64,000 nucleotides of DNA from Candidatus Methylophosphatis roskildensis (GTDB taxonomy: Bacteria > Pseudomonadota > Gammaproteobacteria > Burkholderiales > Rhodocyclaceae), in contig JADJEV010000001.1 in the NCBI GenBank assembly GCA_016708905.1, forward strand, positions 62,001-126,000, given 5' to 3'. Both the position numbers and the translations under genes were made by a program. This document shows, piece by piece, positions 14,833-23,780 of the stretch. Below the pieces are notes generated by a model. It saw only the letters and a program-made list of their open reading frames with translations. It was not told the DNA's origin and made no database searches. Position 1 is the stretch's first letter. Each line of letters starts with the position of its first letter.

Positions 14833-17652
14833 GTGAGCGCGCCGCGCTACGCGATCGGCATCGACCTCGGGACGACCAACTGCGCCGTGGCGTATGTTGA
14901 CCTGCGGGCGCCGCACGGCCGTGCCGAGATGCTGTTGCTGCCGCAACTGCATGCTATCGACGCAGTCGTAGACAGCCCGCTGCTGCCCTCGTTCTTCTAC
15001 TACTGCAGCGACGCAGAGATGGAACAGGCGCAGGTGGACCCGATCAGCGGGCTGCCCGACGACGAGGCGCCGGGCTACGTGGTCGGGGTCATGGCCCGGG
15101 AGCGGATGAGTACCCTGCCTGGCCGGGTCATCCACTCCGCCAAGTCCTGGCTGGCCCACGCCGGCATCGACCGCGAAACCCAAATGCTGCCGTTCGGGTC
15201 GGACGAGATCCCGGCCGATCTGCGCCTGTCCCCGTTGGAAGCCAGCGCGGCCTACCTGCAGTACCTGAAGGAGGCCTGGGACCATGCCGTCGCCCGCGAA
15301 CACGCGGACAAGGCGTTCGCCCGCCAGCGCATCGTGGTCACCGTGCCCGCCTCGTTCGACGAGGCCGCGCAAGCGCTGACGAGAAAGGCCGCCGAACTGG
15401 CCAGTTACCCGCCCGGCTTGCGGCTGCTCGAAGAGCCGCAAGCCGCGTTCTATGCCTGGCTCGATGGCGCCGGACTCGACGCGGCGCAGGCACCCGGCGC
15501 GCGACTGCTCGAGTGCGTCCCCGCCCTGGCGCAAGAGCCGCAGACCGTCCTGGTCTGCGATGTCGGCGGCGGCACCAGCGATTTCAGCCTGTTCCGCATT
15601 GCGCCGCTGCGCTCGGGGCGGGAGCGCCCGGCAATCGAGCGCATCGCGGCCAGCGAGCATCTGCTGCTGGGCGGTGACAACATCGACCTCGCACTGGCGC
15701 ATCTGCTCGAACGGCAGTTGCGGCCGGGCAACGAGGAGCGCTTGTCGCGCCGGCAATGGATGCATCTGCTGCCCCAGGCCAGGCTGCTCAAGGAGCGCGT
15801 CCTTGAACACGAAGGCGACCCGGACCAGGTGTTCCATGTTTCCCTGCCCGGCGACGGCGCCGATCTGTTCCGCTCCGTACTCGACACCACGGTGTCGCGC
15901 AAGTTGGTGCAGCAGACGGTGCTCGAGGGATTCTTTCCGCTGACCGGCGCCGACGAGCGTCCGCTCGGCCGACGCGCCGGGCTGCGCGAGATCGGCCTGC
16001 CCTATGCGGCGGATTCCGCCATCAGCCGCCACCTCGCGGCCTTCCTCGACGGGCGGCCGGTGGATGCGGTGCTGTTCGTTGGCGGCGTGTTGCGGCCGCC
16101 CCTGCTGCAGCAAAGGCTGCTCGCGCTGATCGAGCGCTGGCAGGGCAGACCGGCGGTACAGCTTGCCCTGCAGGACATGAGTCTCGCCGTCGCCCGCGGC
16201 GCCGCCAGCTTCGCTGCGCTGCCCGACGGCGCTGCGGAACGCATCGGCGGCGGCTATCCGCGCAGCGTCTATCTCGAACTGCAGTCGGACAACCCGGACG
16301 CGATGCCCGAACTGGTGTGCATTCTGCCGCAGGGCTTCGAGGAAGGCGGGCGGCATAGGCTGGCGGCGCCCGCCTTCGAACTGCTGGTCAACCGTCCGGT
16401 GCGTTTCAGCGCCTACACCTCGAATCGCCGGCCCACCGATGCGGCCGGATCGCTGACGCCACTGGACATCGAAACCTTCCATCCGCTGCCGCCGCTCCAT
16501 GCCACCATCGTCATCGACGACGAGAACTTCAATCCGCGCAAGGCAGCCGAGCAAAGCATCAGCGTGCAGATCGAGGTGGAACTCACCGACCTCGGCGTGC
16601 TGCGACTGGCCCTGGTCAATGAGGCGGTGCGCGGGCGCTGGGAGCTCGAGTTCAACCTGCGCAAGCCGCTGGCCGCACAAGCGAGCAAAGCACCGGACGT
16701 CGCTCAGGCAGCCGAGGTCGCGCCGGCGGCGCTGGATGCGGCGCAGGCGCGCATCGCGCGGTTCTATGGCAGCAAACAGTCGCTCGATTCCAAGGACAAT
16801 GTCAAATCGCTGGCGCGCGATCTGGAACGTATCGTGGGCCAGGATCGCACTCGCTGGAGCCTGACGCTGCTGCGGGCGCTATGGCCCACGCTGTACCCCG
16901 GAATCACCCGCCGCGTTCGTTCGCCGGAACACGAAAACACCTGGCTCTATCTGGCCGGATTCCTGTTGCGACCCGGCTACGGCAGCGAACTCGACCCCTG
17001 GCGCATGACCCAGTTGTGGGAGTGCTTCGATCTCGGTCTGGCCCACCGCAAGGACAAGAGCGTCCAGTCGAGCTGGTGGATGATGTGGCGCAGGACCGCG
17101 GGCGGGCTCGGCGCCGAGCAGCAGGAATTGCTGTTCGATTCCGCACTGTCCCAGTTCAGGCGCGCCGCCGCGCAATTCGTCGAGGGCACACGCCTGCTCG
17201 GCAGCCTGGAGCGCGTTGAGCCTGCGCGCAAGCAGGAAATCGCGGCACTGCTGGTCGAGCTGATCGTCAAGGGCAAGGCGGCCAATCAGCCGCATGTTCT
17301 CTGGGCGCTCGCCCGATTGTTGAGCAGGGTGCCGCTCTACACCGCCGCCGAATCGGTCATGCCTGCCGCGACAGTGGAAGAGGTTTTCGCCAGACTCGAA
17401 CCGCTCGACTGGAACAAGCTCGGCCTGCAGCAGCTCGCCGCGGTGTTTTCCGCCGCCTGCCGGCTGACTGGCACCCGGGTTCTGGACATTCACGATCCGG
17501 TGCGCGTCCGGGTGATCGACAAGCTCAAGCGCATGCGGGCGAGGCCCGAGCAGATTCGCGTTGTCCAGGAATACTGCGAGTTGACCTCGAGCGACCGCAA
17601 CGAGCTGTTCGGCGAGGCGCTGCCGGCGGGCCTGCGGCTGTCGACAGCGTAA
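14833..17652 (+). CDS. Large Hsp70-like protein with DUF3731 C-terminal domain
   Basis: This 939-residue protein starts with a GTG at 14833. Residues 1-620 form an Hsp70 ATPase and substrate domain: IGIDLGTTNCAV near residue 8, CDVGGGTSDFSLF, GGDNIDLALAHLLERQL, and the end EVELTDLGVLRLALVNEAVR. The remaining about 300 residues are helical (RFYGSKQSLDSKDNVKSLAR; RRTAGGLGAEQQELLFDSAL) and match the DUF3731 region found in this subfamily. It is the second chaperone in the DUF2760-Hsp70-Hsp70 operon; the gap from the first is 40 bp. The two Hsp70 proteins are clearly paralogous but diverged, so they may form a heteromer. Function is not established. Confidence 0.86.
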   Translation: MSAPRYAIGIDLGTTNCAVAYVDLRAPHGRAEMLLLPQLHAIDAVVDSPLLPSFFYYCSDAEMEQAQVDPISGLPDDEAPGYVVGVMARERMSTLPGRVIHSAKSWLAHAGIDRETQMLPFGSDEIPADLRLSPLEASAAYLQYLKEAWDHAVAREHADKAFARQRIVVTVPASFDEAAQALTRKAAELASYPPGLRLLEEPQAAFYAWLDGAGLDAAQAPGARLLECVPALAQEPQTVLVCDVGGGTSDFSLFRIAPLRSGRERPAIERIAASEHLLLGGDNIDLALAHLLERQLRPGNEERLSRRQWMHLLPQARLLKERVLEHEGDPDQVFHVSLPGDGADLFRSVLDTTVSRKLVQQTVLEGFFPLTGADERPLGRRAGLREIGLPYAADSAISRHLAAFLDGRPVDAVLFVGGVLRPPLLQQRLLALIERWQGRPAVQLALQDMSLAVARGAASFAALPDGAAERIGGGYPRSVYLELQSDNPDAMPELVCILPQGFEEGGRHRLAAPAFELLVNRPVRFSAYTSNRRPTDAAGSLTPLDIETFHPLPPLHATIVIDDENFNPRKAAEQSISVQIEVELTDLGVLRLALVNEAVRGRWELEFNLRKPLAAQASKAPDVAQAAEVAPAALDAAQARIARFYGSKQSLDSKDNVKSLARDLERIVGQDRTRWSLTLLRALWPTLYPGITRRVRSPEHENTWLYLAGFLLRPGYGSELDPWRMTQLWECFDLGLAHRKDKSVQSSWWMMWRRTAGGLGAEQQELLFDSALSQFRRAAAQFVEGTRLLGSLERVEPARKQEIAALLVELIVKGKAANQPHVLWALARLLSRVPLYTAAESVMPAATVEEVFARLEPLDWNKLGLQQLAAVFSAACRLTGTRVLDIHDPVRVRVIDKLKRMRARPEQIRVVQEYCELTSSDRNELFGEALPAGLRLSTA

Positions 17653-17658
17653 TCTCGA

Positions 17659-18456
17659 TCAGCCTGTGATGGGCCCGGCGGGCCGCGTCGCGCAAGCATT
17701 GGCAATCCGCACGAAGTCGCCGACCGACAGCCGCTCGCCGCGCAGTCCGGCGTCGATGCCGAGTTCCGCCAGCCCGGCTTGATCGATGAAGTCGCGCAGC
17801 GTGTTGCGCAGGGTTTTGCGGCGCTGGCCAAAGGCGGCGGCGGCGACGCGCCCGAACAGCGCGGCGTCGCGCGCGCCGAGTTCCTGCGCCGGCCGCGGCA
17901 CCAGACGCACGATGGCCGAAGTCACCTTGGGTACCGGGCGGAACGCCCCGGGCGGAACCTCGAACAGCCTGTCGATGACGAAGCGGTACTGCAGCATGAC
18001 CGACAGGCGCCCATAGTCCTCGGTGCCCGGGTCGGCCACCATGCGATCGACCACTTCCTTTTGCAGCATGAACGTCATGTCGACAATTCGATCGGCGTAA
18101 TCGGACAGGTGGAACAGGATCGGCGTGGAGATGTTGTAGGGCAGGTTGCCGACCACCCGCAGATCGCCGCCGAGGCCGGCAAAATCGAACTTCAGCGCGT
18201 CGCCCTCGTGTATCTCCAGCGACTGGCCGGCGAATTCCTGCTTCAGACGGGCAATCAGGTCGCGGTCGATTTCCACCACATGCAGCCGCCCGCTCGCCTC
18301 GAGCAGAGGACGCGTCAAAGCGCCCAGTCCGGGCCCGATTTCGACCAGATTGTCGCCGGGCTTCGATGCGATGGCCGCCACGATCCTGTGAATGACGTTG
18401 CCATCGACCAGGAAGTTCTGGCCGAAGCGCCTGCGCGCGCGATGCCGCTCGCTCAC
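17659..18456 (-). CDS. rsmA: 16S rRNA dimethyladenosine transferase
   Basis: Dimethylates two adjacent adenosines near the 3' end of 16S rRNA using S-adenosylmethionine, during small-subunit maturation in the cytoplasm. The 265-residue sequence shows the usual start (RRFGQNFLVD), SAM motif I (VEIGPGLGALT, residues 38-48), motif II acidic residue (VVEID), and the catalytic motif IV NLPYN at residues 104-108. Conserved FMLQKEVVDRM and FRPVPKVTSAIV follow. The ATG overlaps the pdxA stop by four bases, so it is translated with pdxA. It is last in the lptD-surA-pdxA-rsmA operon. Confidence 0.97.
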   Translation of the reverse strand: MSERHRARRRFGQNFLVDGNVIHRIVAAIASKPGDNLVEIGPGLGALTRPLLEASGRLHVVEIDRDLIARLKQEFAGQSLEIHEGDALKFDFAGLGGDLRVVGNLPYNISTPILFHLSDYADRIVDMTFMLQKEVVDRMVADPGTEDYGRLSVMLQYRFVIDRLFEVPPGAFRPVPKVTSAIVRLVPRPAQELGARDAALFGRVAAAAFGQRRKTLRNTLRDFIDQAGLAELGIDAGLRGERLSVGDFVRIANACATRPAGPITG

Positions 18457-19475
18457 TGCGCGGCGCGGCGCGCGAGGCCGATTGCCGCGTCGACCGCCGC
18501 ATACAGGCTGCCGGGATCGGCCCGGCCGGTGCCGGCGAGATCGAGCGCGGTACCGTGATCAACCGAGGTGCGGATGATCGGCAGCCCGAGCGTGATGTTG
18601 ATGCCATGACCGAAGGTGGCGAACTTGAGGACCGGCAGGCCTTGGTCGTGGTACATCGCCAGCACCGCATCTGCATCTTCGAGGCAGGCCGGCAGAAACA
18701 GCGTGTCGGCCGGCAACGGCCCGACCAAATCGAGGCCCTCGCCGCGCAGGGTATCGAGCACCGGGCGGATGACGTCTATCTCTTCGCGGCCCAGGTGGCC
18801 GCCCTCGCCTGCATGCGGGTTGAGCCCGGCCACCAGGATGCGCGGACGCACGAGGCCGAATCGCTGCCGCAGATCGGCTTCGAGAATGCGCAGGGTGGCG
18901 GTCAGCGATTGGCGGGTGATGGCCCGCGGCACGTCCGCGAGCGCGAGATGGGTGGTGGCGAGCGCCACGCGCAGCGCACGGCCGCCGAGGGCGTTCGACG
19001 GACCGGCGAGCATCATCACCACCCTGGCGGTGCCGGTTCGCGCGGCAAGGTACTCGGTATGGCCGGAGAACGCGATGCTGGCGTCGTTGATCACGCCTTT
19101 GTGCAGCGGCGCCGTGACCATGGCGGCGAACTCGCCGCGCAGACAGCCGTCAATCGCCCGATCGAGCAGGCGCAGCACATGCCGGGCATTGGCCGGATCG
19201 AGTTCGCCGGCGCGGCTGGCGACAGCCAGCGGCTCATGCAGGATTTCGATCGTGCCGGGTAACGACGATGCGGTAGGCATGTAGCGGCGCAGTCCGACGT
19301 GGCTGCCGCTCGCGACGGCGCGTTGGGCGATCAGGTCTTCGTCGCCGACGACCACCAGTCGAACCGGCCATTGGCGCCGGGCGAGCGCGGCGCACAGTTC
19401 CGGCCCGATGCCAGCGGGCTCCCCGCTGGTGACCGCAATCGTGATCGGCACGGCCCCTGCCGCCTCACCGGTCAC
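18453..19475 (-). CDS. pdxA: 4-hydroxythreonine-4-phosphate dehydrogenase
   Basis: Oxidises 4-phosphohydroxy-threonine with NAD in the DXP-dependent pathway to pyridoxal 5'-phosphate. The 340-residue sequence has the family start (TSGEPAGIGPELCAALA), the metal-site histidines in FSGHTEYLAARTG and YHDQGLPVLKFATFG, and the phosphate-binding tail (LPIIRTSVDHGTALDLAG). It lies between surA and rsmA, the classic beta- and gammaproteobacterial position, which identifies it as the housekeeping PdxA. A second paralogue is at 42929-43942. Confidence 0.95.
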   Translation of the reverse strand: MTGEAAGAVPITIAVTSGEPAGIGPELCAALARRQWPVRLVVVGDEDLIAQRAVASGSHVGLRRYMPTASSLPGTIEILHEPLAVASRAGELDPANARHVLRLLDRAIDGCLRGEFAAMVTAPLHKGVINDASIAFSGHTEYLAARTGTARVVMMLAGPSNALGGRALRVALATTHLALADVPRAITRQSLTATLRILEADLRQRFGLVRPRILVAGLNPHAGEGGHLGREEIDVIRPVLDTLRGEGLDLVGPLPADTLFLPACLEDADAVLAMYHDQGLPVLKFATFGHGINITLGLPIIRTSVDHGTALDLAGTGRADPGSLYAAVDAAIGLARRAAQ

Positions 19476-19485
19476 CGGTCACCTG

Positions 19486-20802
19486 TCACTTATCCTCCAG
19501 CCGATACTCGACGTAGGCCCGGTCGCGCTGCTGTCGCACCCAGTCTTCATAGGCTTCATCGGCCTTGCGCTCGCGCAGGGCCTGACGGGCGAGCAGGCGC
19601 TTGCGTTCGTCGGACACTGCATCGACGCGCCGTTCGATGACCTCGATCAGGTGCCAGCCGAACGGCGACTGGACCGGTTCGCTGAACTGGCCCGGTTTCA
19701 GCGCATCCATCGTGCGCTCGAATTCCGGCACCGTGTCGCCGGCATAGATCCAGCCCAGATCGCCGCCCTTGGCGGCGGACAGATCGTTCGAGTGCAGACG
19801 GGCCAGCTCGGCGAAATCGGCGCCGTTGTCGATGCGCTCCTTGAGCGCGATCAGGCGACGGCGCGCTTCGGCGTCGCTGACCAGTTCGCTGGTCTTGATC
19901 AGGATGTGGCGGGCATGGGTCTGCTGCAGCTTCTGGCCGAGCAAGGCTCCGCCCTTGCGTTCGACCAGCTTGACGATGTGCATGCCGGCCGGACTGCGCA
20001 GCACGCCGGAAACCTGGCCTGGCTGCATCGACGCCACGGTCTCGGCAAACAGCGTCGGCATGCGATCGGGCCCGCGCCAGCCGAGCGAGCCGCCATCGAG
20101 CGCATCGGGCGCGTCTGAGTAGCTGGCCGCCAGCTTGGCGAAGTCGGCCCCGGCGTTCAACTGCGCGACGATATCCTCTGCCTTGGCCTTCAAGCGCTGC
20201 AGTTGCTCGGGCCCGGCCTGGTCCGGCGCGCGCAGCAGGATGTGGGACACCAGGAACTGCTCGCTGCTGGCGCCCGGCTTGTCTCCGCTGGCGAGGAAAT
20301 TGTCGATCTCGGCGTCGGACACCTGTATGCGTGAGTCGACCTCGCGCTCGCGCAGGCGCACGATGGTCATCTCGTTGCGCACCTCTTCGCGAAACTTCGA
20401 CCAGGAGATGCCGTCCTTTTCCAGCGCGGCGCGAAAGTCGCCCAGCGACAGCTTGTTCGATTCGGCAATGCGGGTGATCGCGCGCTCGAGCGTCGGGTCG
20501 TCGACGCGCAGCGAGGTTTCCTTGGCCATCTGGAGCTGAACCCGATCGGTGATCATGCGTTCGAGCATCTGTTTTTCCAGGATGTCGGCCGGCGGAAGCT
20601 GGACGTTCTGCGCCCTCAACTGGCGTTCGGCCTGGGCCACGCGCGACTTCAGTTCGTAGAGCGTGATCACCTCGTCGTTGACCACGGAAACGATGCGATC
20701 GACCTCGCGGATCGGCGCGGCTTGTGCGGTGGCACCGAGCGATCCCGCAAGAGCGAGCAACGCGAAAAGGAGAGCACGGATCGACTGCATGGGGTCTGAC
20801 AT
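19486..20802 (-). CDS. surA: Periplasmic chaperone and peptidyl-prolyl isomerase SurA
   Basis: Periplasmic folding factor for outer-membrane proteins, including LptD. The 438-residue sequence has a signal peptide (ALLFALLALAGSLGATAQA), an N-terminal chaperone domain (VSVVNDEVITLYELKSRV; EKQMLERMITDRVQLQMA), two parvulin domains (about 175-280, EQFLVSHILLRAP; about 288-390, THARHILIKTSELV and GGDLGWIYAGDTVPEFE), and a C-terminal helix. The ATG at 20802 overlaps the lptD stop (TGATG), which suggests coupling with its own client. An alternative ATG at 20790 would shorten the signal peptide by four residues. Confidence 0.94.
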   Translation of the reverse strand: MSDPMQSIRALLFALLALAGSLGATAQAAPIREVDRIVSVVNDEVITLYELKSRVAQAERQLRAQNVQLPPADILEKQMLERMITDRVQLQMAKETSLRVDDPTLERAITRIAESNKLSLGDFRAALEKDGISWSKFREEVRNEMTIVRLREREVDSRIQVSDAEIDNFLASGDKPGASSEQFLVSHILLRAPDQAGPEQLQRLKAKAEDIVAQLNAGADFAKLAASYSDAPDALDGGSLGWRGPDRMPTLFAETVASMQPGQVSGVLRSPAGMHIVKLVERKGGALLGQKLQQTHARHILIKTSELVSDAEARRRLIALKERIDNGADFAELARLHSNDLSAAKGGDLGWIYAGDTVPEFERTMDALKPGQFSEPVQSPFGWHLIEVIERRVDAVSDERKRLLARQALRERKADEAYEDWVRQQRDRAYVEYRLEDK

Positions 20803-23591
20803 CACCTCGAAGAAGAACTCGTCGTGGCTGGGTCGGTGCCGAACACCGGATCGCCGACCGGCTGGTTGATCCTGCCGTAGCCGCCGATGCTGCGCCGGAG
20901 CAGATCGGTCGGGTTGGTGCCGATGCTCGAGAAACCGTTGAATTCGAGCTGGACGAAGAAGGCCGAGGTGTAGCTGGTCGGGCGTGTCGGATCGACGCCG
21001 ACCTGCGCCACGCCCTGTGCGCCGGCGGCGAAGCGCTGCGCAACGGCGCGCAGAACCCAGCAGCCGGCATCGTACTCGACCCCGCCGATCGCTTCGATAA
21101 GACGCGACTGGCGCAGCGAGTAATTGTAGCGGCCGACGCCGTACCAGCGCCCTCCCAGCGGCCATTGGGCCGAGATGTCGAGGTCGCGCAGGCCGATCGA
21201 CTGCAGGGTGCCGTCGGTGCCGATGAACTGGCCGGCAGTCGGCGCCTGGTCGTTGAGGAAGCGGTAGCTGAAGTTCAGCACCTTGGCATGAGCCGGCTGA
21301 TAGCGGATGCCAACGTTGTAGCGTTCGGTGCGCGAATCCCGCGGGTTGTACTGGATGGCCGCGTCGAGCCAGGTCTTGGGCAGGATCTGGCCGGTCACCG
21401 CCGCCAGCAGATCGGCCGACTTCTCGGTGCGCAGCACCTGGTTGGGAAGTCCGACCGCCTGATCGCGGAAGTAGTAGCGCTGGCCGAGCGCGGCCCGCAG
21501 CATCTCGGTGCCGCTGGCCGAATCGATGTAGCGGGTGGTCAGCGCGGCGGTGAGCTGGTTGGCGTCGGCAATGCGGTCCGGGCCGGAGTACAGGTTCTCC
21601 GAGAATATCTGGGCGAAGTTGAAATCGAGCGCCGCGGTATCGAACACCGGGATGTTGTCCTGCCTGCGCTCGGGCACGCGCAGGTAGTACAGGCGCGGTT
21701 CCAGCGTCTGCAGGGCCGATCGGTCGAACCATGTCGTATCGCGCTCGAATACGACGCCGCTGTCGACGCTGAAAATCGGCAGGGTGCGGGTGATCGAATC
21801 GTTCGGATCGGCTCCGCTCGGCAGCACCGAATTACGCCGATCCAGATTGTAGTGGGTCCAGTGCACACCCAGCTTGGGCGTGACGTAGAACGACGCGGTC
21901 TGGTAGGGGAAGGAGAGCTGCGGATAGACCAGCAGCCGCTGGCCCTCGGCCAGATTCTGGTCCGGGTTACGGAAATTGACGTAGTCGCCCTTCAAGTCGA
22001 ACTGCATACCATACAGATCGGGCTTGAGCGCGTTCAGAGTCAGTTGCGGCAGGCGGCGGTAGGGCTCGGCGATGCGCGCACCGGTCACGTCCTGCAGCGT
22101 CTGGTAGCGCTGGACCAGCGCCTGGGCATTCCACCAGCCGGCGTTGTAGTTGAGCACGCCCTGGCGCAGCAGATAGGTCTGCGAGGTGATCGCCAGGCGG
22201 GTCGACAGATCGGAGAAATACTGGTCGTCCGATGCGCCATTGAGGTCCAGGCCGCCGGTCAGGCCGTGGCCAAAGTTCTGCCAGTGCCGGACCGCGTATG
22301 CGCTACGGGTATCGCCGGTGACGCGGTCGTTGGGCAGGATCTCGCCGCGCACGGTGCCGGCGGCGTCGGGAAACAGATAGCGGAATTCGCCATTGAGCTG
22401 CAGGCCGCGGCGGGTCAGCACGCGCGGCGAGATCGTCGCATCGTAGTTGGGCGCGATGTTCCAGTAATACGGAATCGTCAGATCGAGACCGGTGCGGTTG
22501 TTGAGGCCGACGGTCGGCGGCAGGAAACCCGACTTGCGATTGTTGTTGAGCGGAAAGCCGCCATACGGCAGATAGAAGATCGGCACGTCCTTGAAGTAGA
22601 GTCTGGCGCCGCGCGCCTCGCCTTCCTCGCGGTCGTAGTCGAGCTTCATCTCCGAGGCCTTGAAGTACCAGTCGGGATCGGGCGCCTCGCAGCTGCTGTA
22701 GGTCGCGTTGGTAAGCCGATACTGGTTCTCGCCCTCGAAATCGATGCGCTCGGCATGACCCGAGCCGCTGATGCTGGCGCCGCGACGCTGGCGGTTCTCG
22801 CGCTTGATCGTGTAGTCCGGCTGCTCGAACCAGCCGACGGTCTCGGAGAGCTTCATGCGCGCCTTGGGGCCGCTGATGGTGTCGCCGCCGCGCACGATCT
22901 TGACGTGCCCCTCCGCCTCGGCCTCGTCCTCGAGCTGCCAGTAGGTCAGCTTGTCGGCGGTCAGCGTGACGTCCTGCTTGCGTACTTCGACCGCGCCTTC
23001 CGCCACGGTTTCGTTCTCGCTGCGGCCGGTGATCTTGTCGGCACTGAAGAACACCGGCGGACGGCCGTCGGCACCAGTCAGAAAGGACGGGAACATTCCG
23101 CTGATCGGAAGTTTCGGCGCGGGGAACGGATCGGCTTCGCTCGCCGATGGCGCTTCGGTAAGCGGCGCAAACTTCGCCGATTCTGCCGGTGCGACCGCCG
23201 GTGCCGGTGCCATACGGGTTGCCGGGGTTGGCGTCGCGGCCTTCGGTCTTGCCGGCGCGGCCGGTACCGGAACAGGCGGCACGATACGGGCAGCAGGTGC
23301 TTGCACCGCAGGTGACGGTTGCGCCACAGGAGCTTGCGCGGCCGGTGGTTGGGCCGCTGCAGGCGGCGGTTGAGCGACAGAAGGCTGTGCTGCCGGCGGC
23401 GCGGCAGCCGGCTCCGCAGCGGGGGCGGCCGGCGGCACCTGCTGGTCCGTTGCCGCCGGCGGGGCGACACCCGATCCGCTTATTAGTGCCGGATCGATCG
23501 CTAGGGGTGGCAGGTTTTGCGCCGCCGATACCGCAAGCGGCATTGCACCGTAGATGCAGCAGATCAGGACTGGGAAGGCACGCTGGCGCAC
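20802..23591 (-). CDS. lptD: LPS-assembly outer membrane protein LptD
   Basis: Inserts lipopolysaccharide into the outer leaflet together with LptE. The 929-residue sequence has a signal peptide (about residues 1-24), a long proline- and alanine-rich stretch (about 41-137), an LptA-like jellyroll (about 180-310, FFSADKITGRSENETVAEG), then the barrel (YFKDVPIFYLPYGGFPLNN; WNIAPNYDATISPRVLTRRG). Only two cysteines remain after signal removal, C301 (YSSCEAP) and C844 (DAGCWVL). They correspond to one long-range disulfide of the four-cysteine E. coli protein. The Pro/Ala stretch is not part of the standard LptD. First gene of the operon, divergent from amgK. Confidence 0.95.
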   Translation of the reverse strand: MRQRAFPVLICCIYGAMPLAVSAAQNLPPLAIDPALISGSGVAPPAATDQQVPPAAPAAEPAAAPPAAQPSVAQPPPAAAQPPAAQAPVAQPSPAVQAPAARIVPPVPVPAAPARPKAATPTPATRMAPAPAVAPAESAKFAPLTEAPSASEADPFPAPKLPISGMFPSFLTGADGRPPVFFSADKITGRSENETVAEGAVEVRKQDVTLTADKLTYWQLEDEAEAEGHVKIVRGGDTISGPKARMKLSETVGWFEQPDYTIKRENRQRRGASISGSGHAERIDFEGENQYRLTNATYSSCEAPDPDWYFKASEMKLDYDREEGEARGARLYFKDVPIFYLPYGGFPLNNNRKSGFLPPTVGLNNRTGLDLTIPYYWNIAPNYDATISPRVLTRRGLQLNGEFRYLFPDAAGTVRGEILPNDRVTGDTRSAYAVRHWQNFGHGLTGGLDLNGASDDQYFSDLSTRLAITSQTYLLRQGVLNYNAGWWNAQALVQRYQTLQDVTGARIAEPYRRLPQLTLNALKPDLYGMQFDLKGDYVNFRNPDQNLAEGQRLLVYPQLSFPYQTASFYVTPKLGVHWTHYNLDRRNSVLPSGADPNDSITRTLPIFSVDSGVVFERDTTWFDRSALQTLEPRLYYLRVPERRQDNIPVFDTAALDFNFAQIFSENLYSGPDRIADANQLTAALTTRYIDSASGTEMLRAALGQRYYFRDQAVGLPNQVLRTEKSADLLAAVTGQILPKTWLDAAIQYNPRDSRTERYNVGIRYQPAHAKVLNFSYRFLNDQAPTAGQFIGTDGTLQSIGLRDLDISAQWPLGGRWYGVGRYNYSLRQSRLIEAIGGVEYDAGCWVLRAVAQRFAAGAQGVAQVGVDPTRPTSYTSAFFVQLEFNGFSSIGTNPTDLLRRSIGGYGRINQPVGDPVFGTDPATTSSSSR

Positions 23592-23780
23592 TGTAGAAAC
23601 CGGATCGGCGAGTTGGTCTTGTGGGTGGCACCGCAGCCGGCCCCGGATGGCCCGCGGATCGCCCGCGAACCCGACCGGGATACCCGACCGCAGCGTCTCG
23701 CTCCGCCGATCGATGACGGTCGCGAGAAAGCGCTTTGATAGAATTTCGCGATTCTACATCAACCCCCGTCAGGAGGATTC
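23592..23780. promoter_or_regulatory. Divergent promoter region between lptD and amgK
   Basis: This 189-bp spacer must hold promoters for both directions. On the plus strand a TAGAAT -10-like box preceded by TTGA is at 23739-23744, with no convincing -35. AGGAGG at 23771-23776 is the amgK ribosome-binding site. Confidence 0.4.

Noticed and set aside
14770..16680. 636-codon open frame opposite the second Hsp70 gene
   Set aside because: Antisense shadow; low-complexity residues from the reverse reading of a biased coding sequence.
20724..23315. 863-codon open frame on the plus strand, opposite lptD
   Set aside because: It lies entirely antisense to lptD, has no family similarity, and shows the composition expected from the third-base bias of the real gene.
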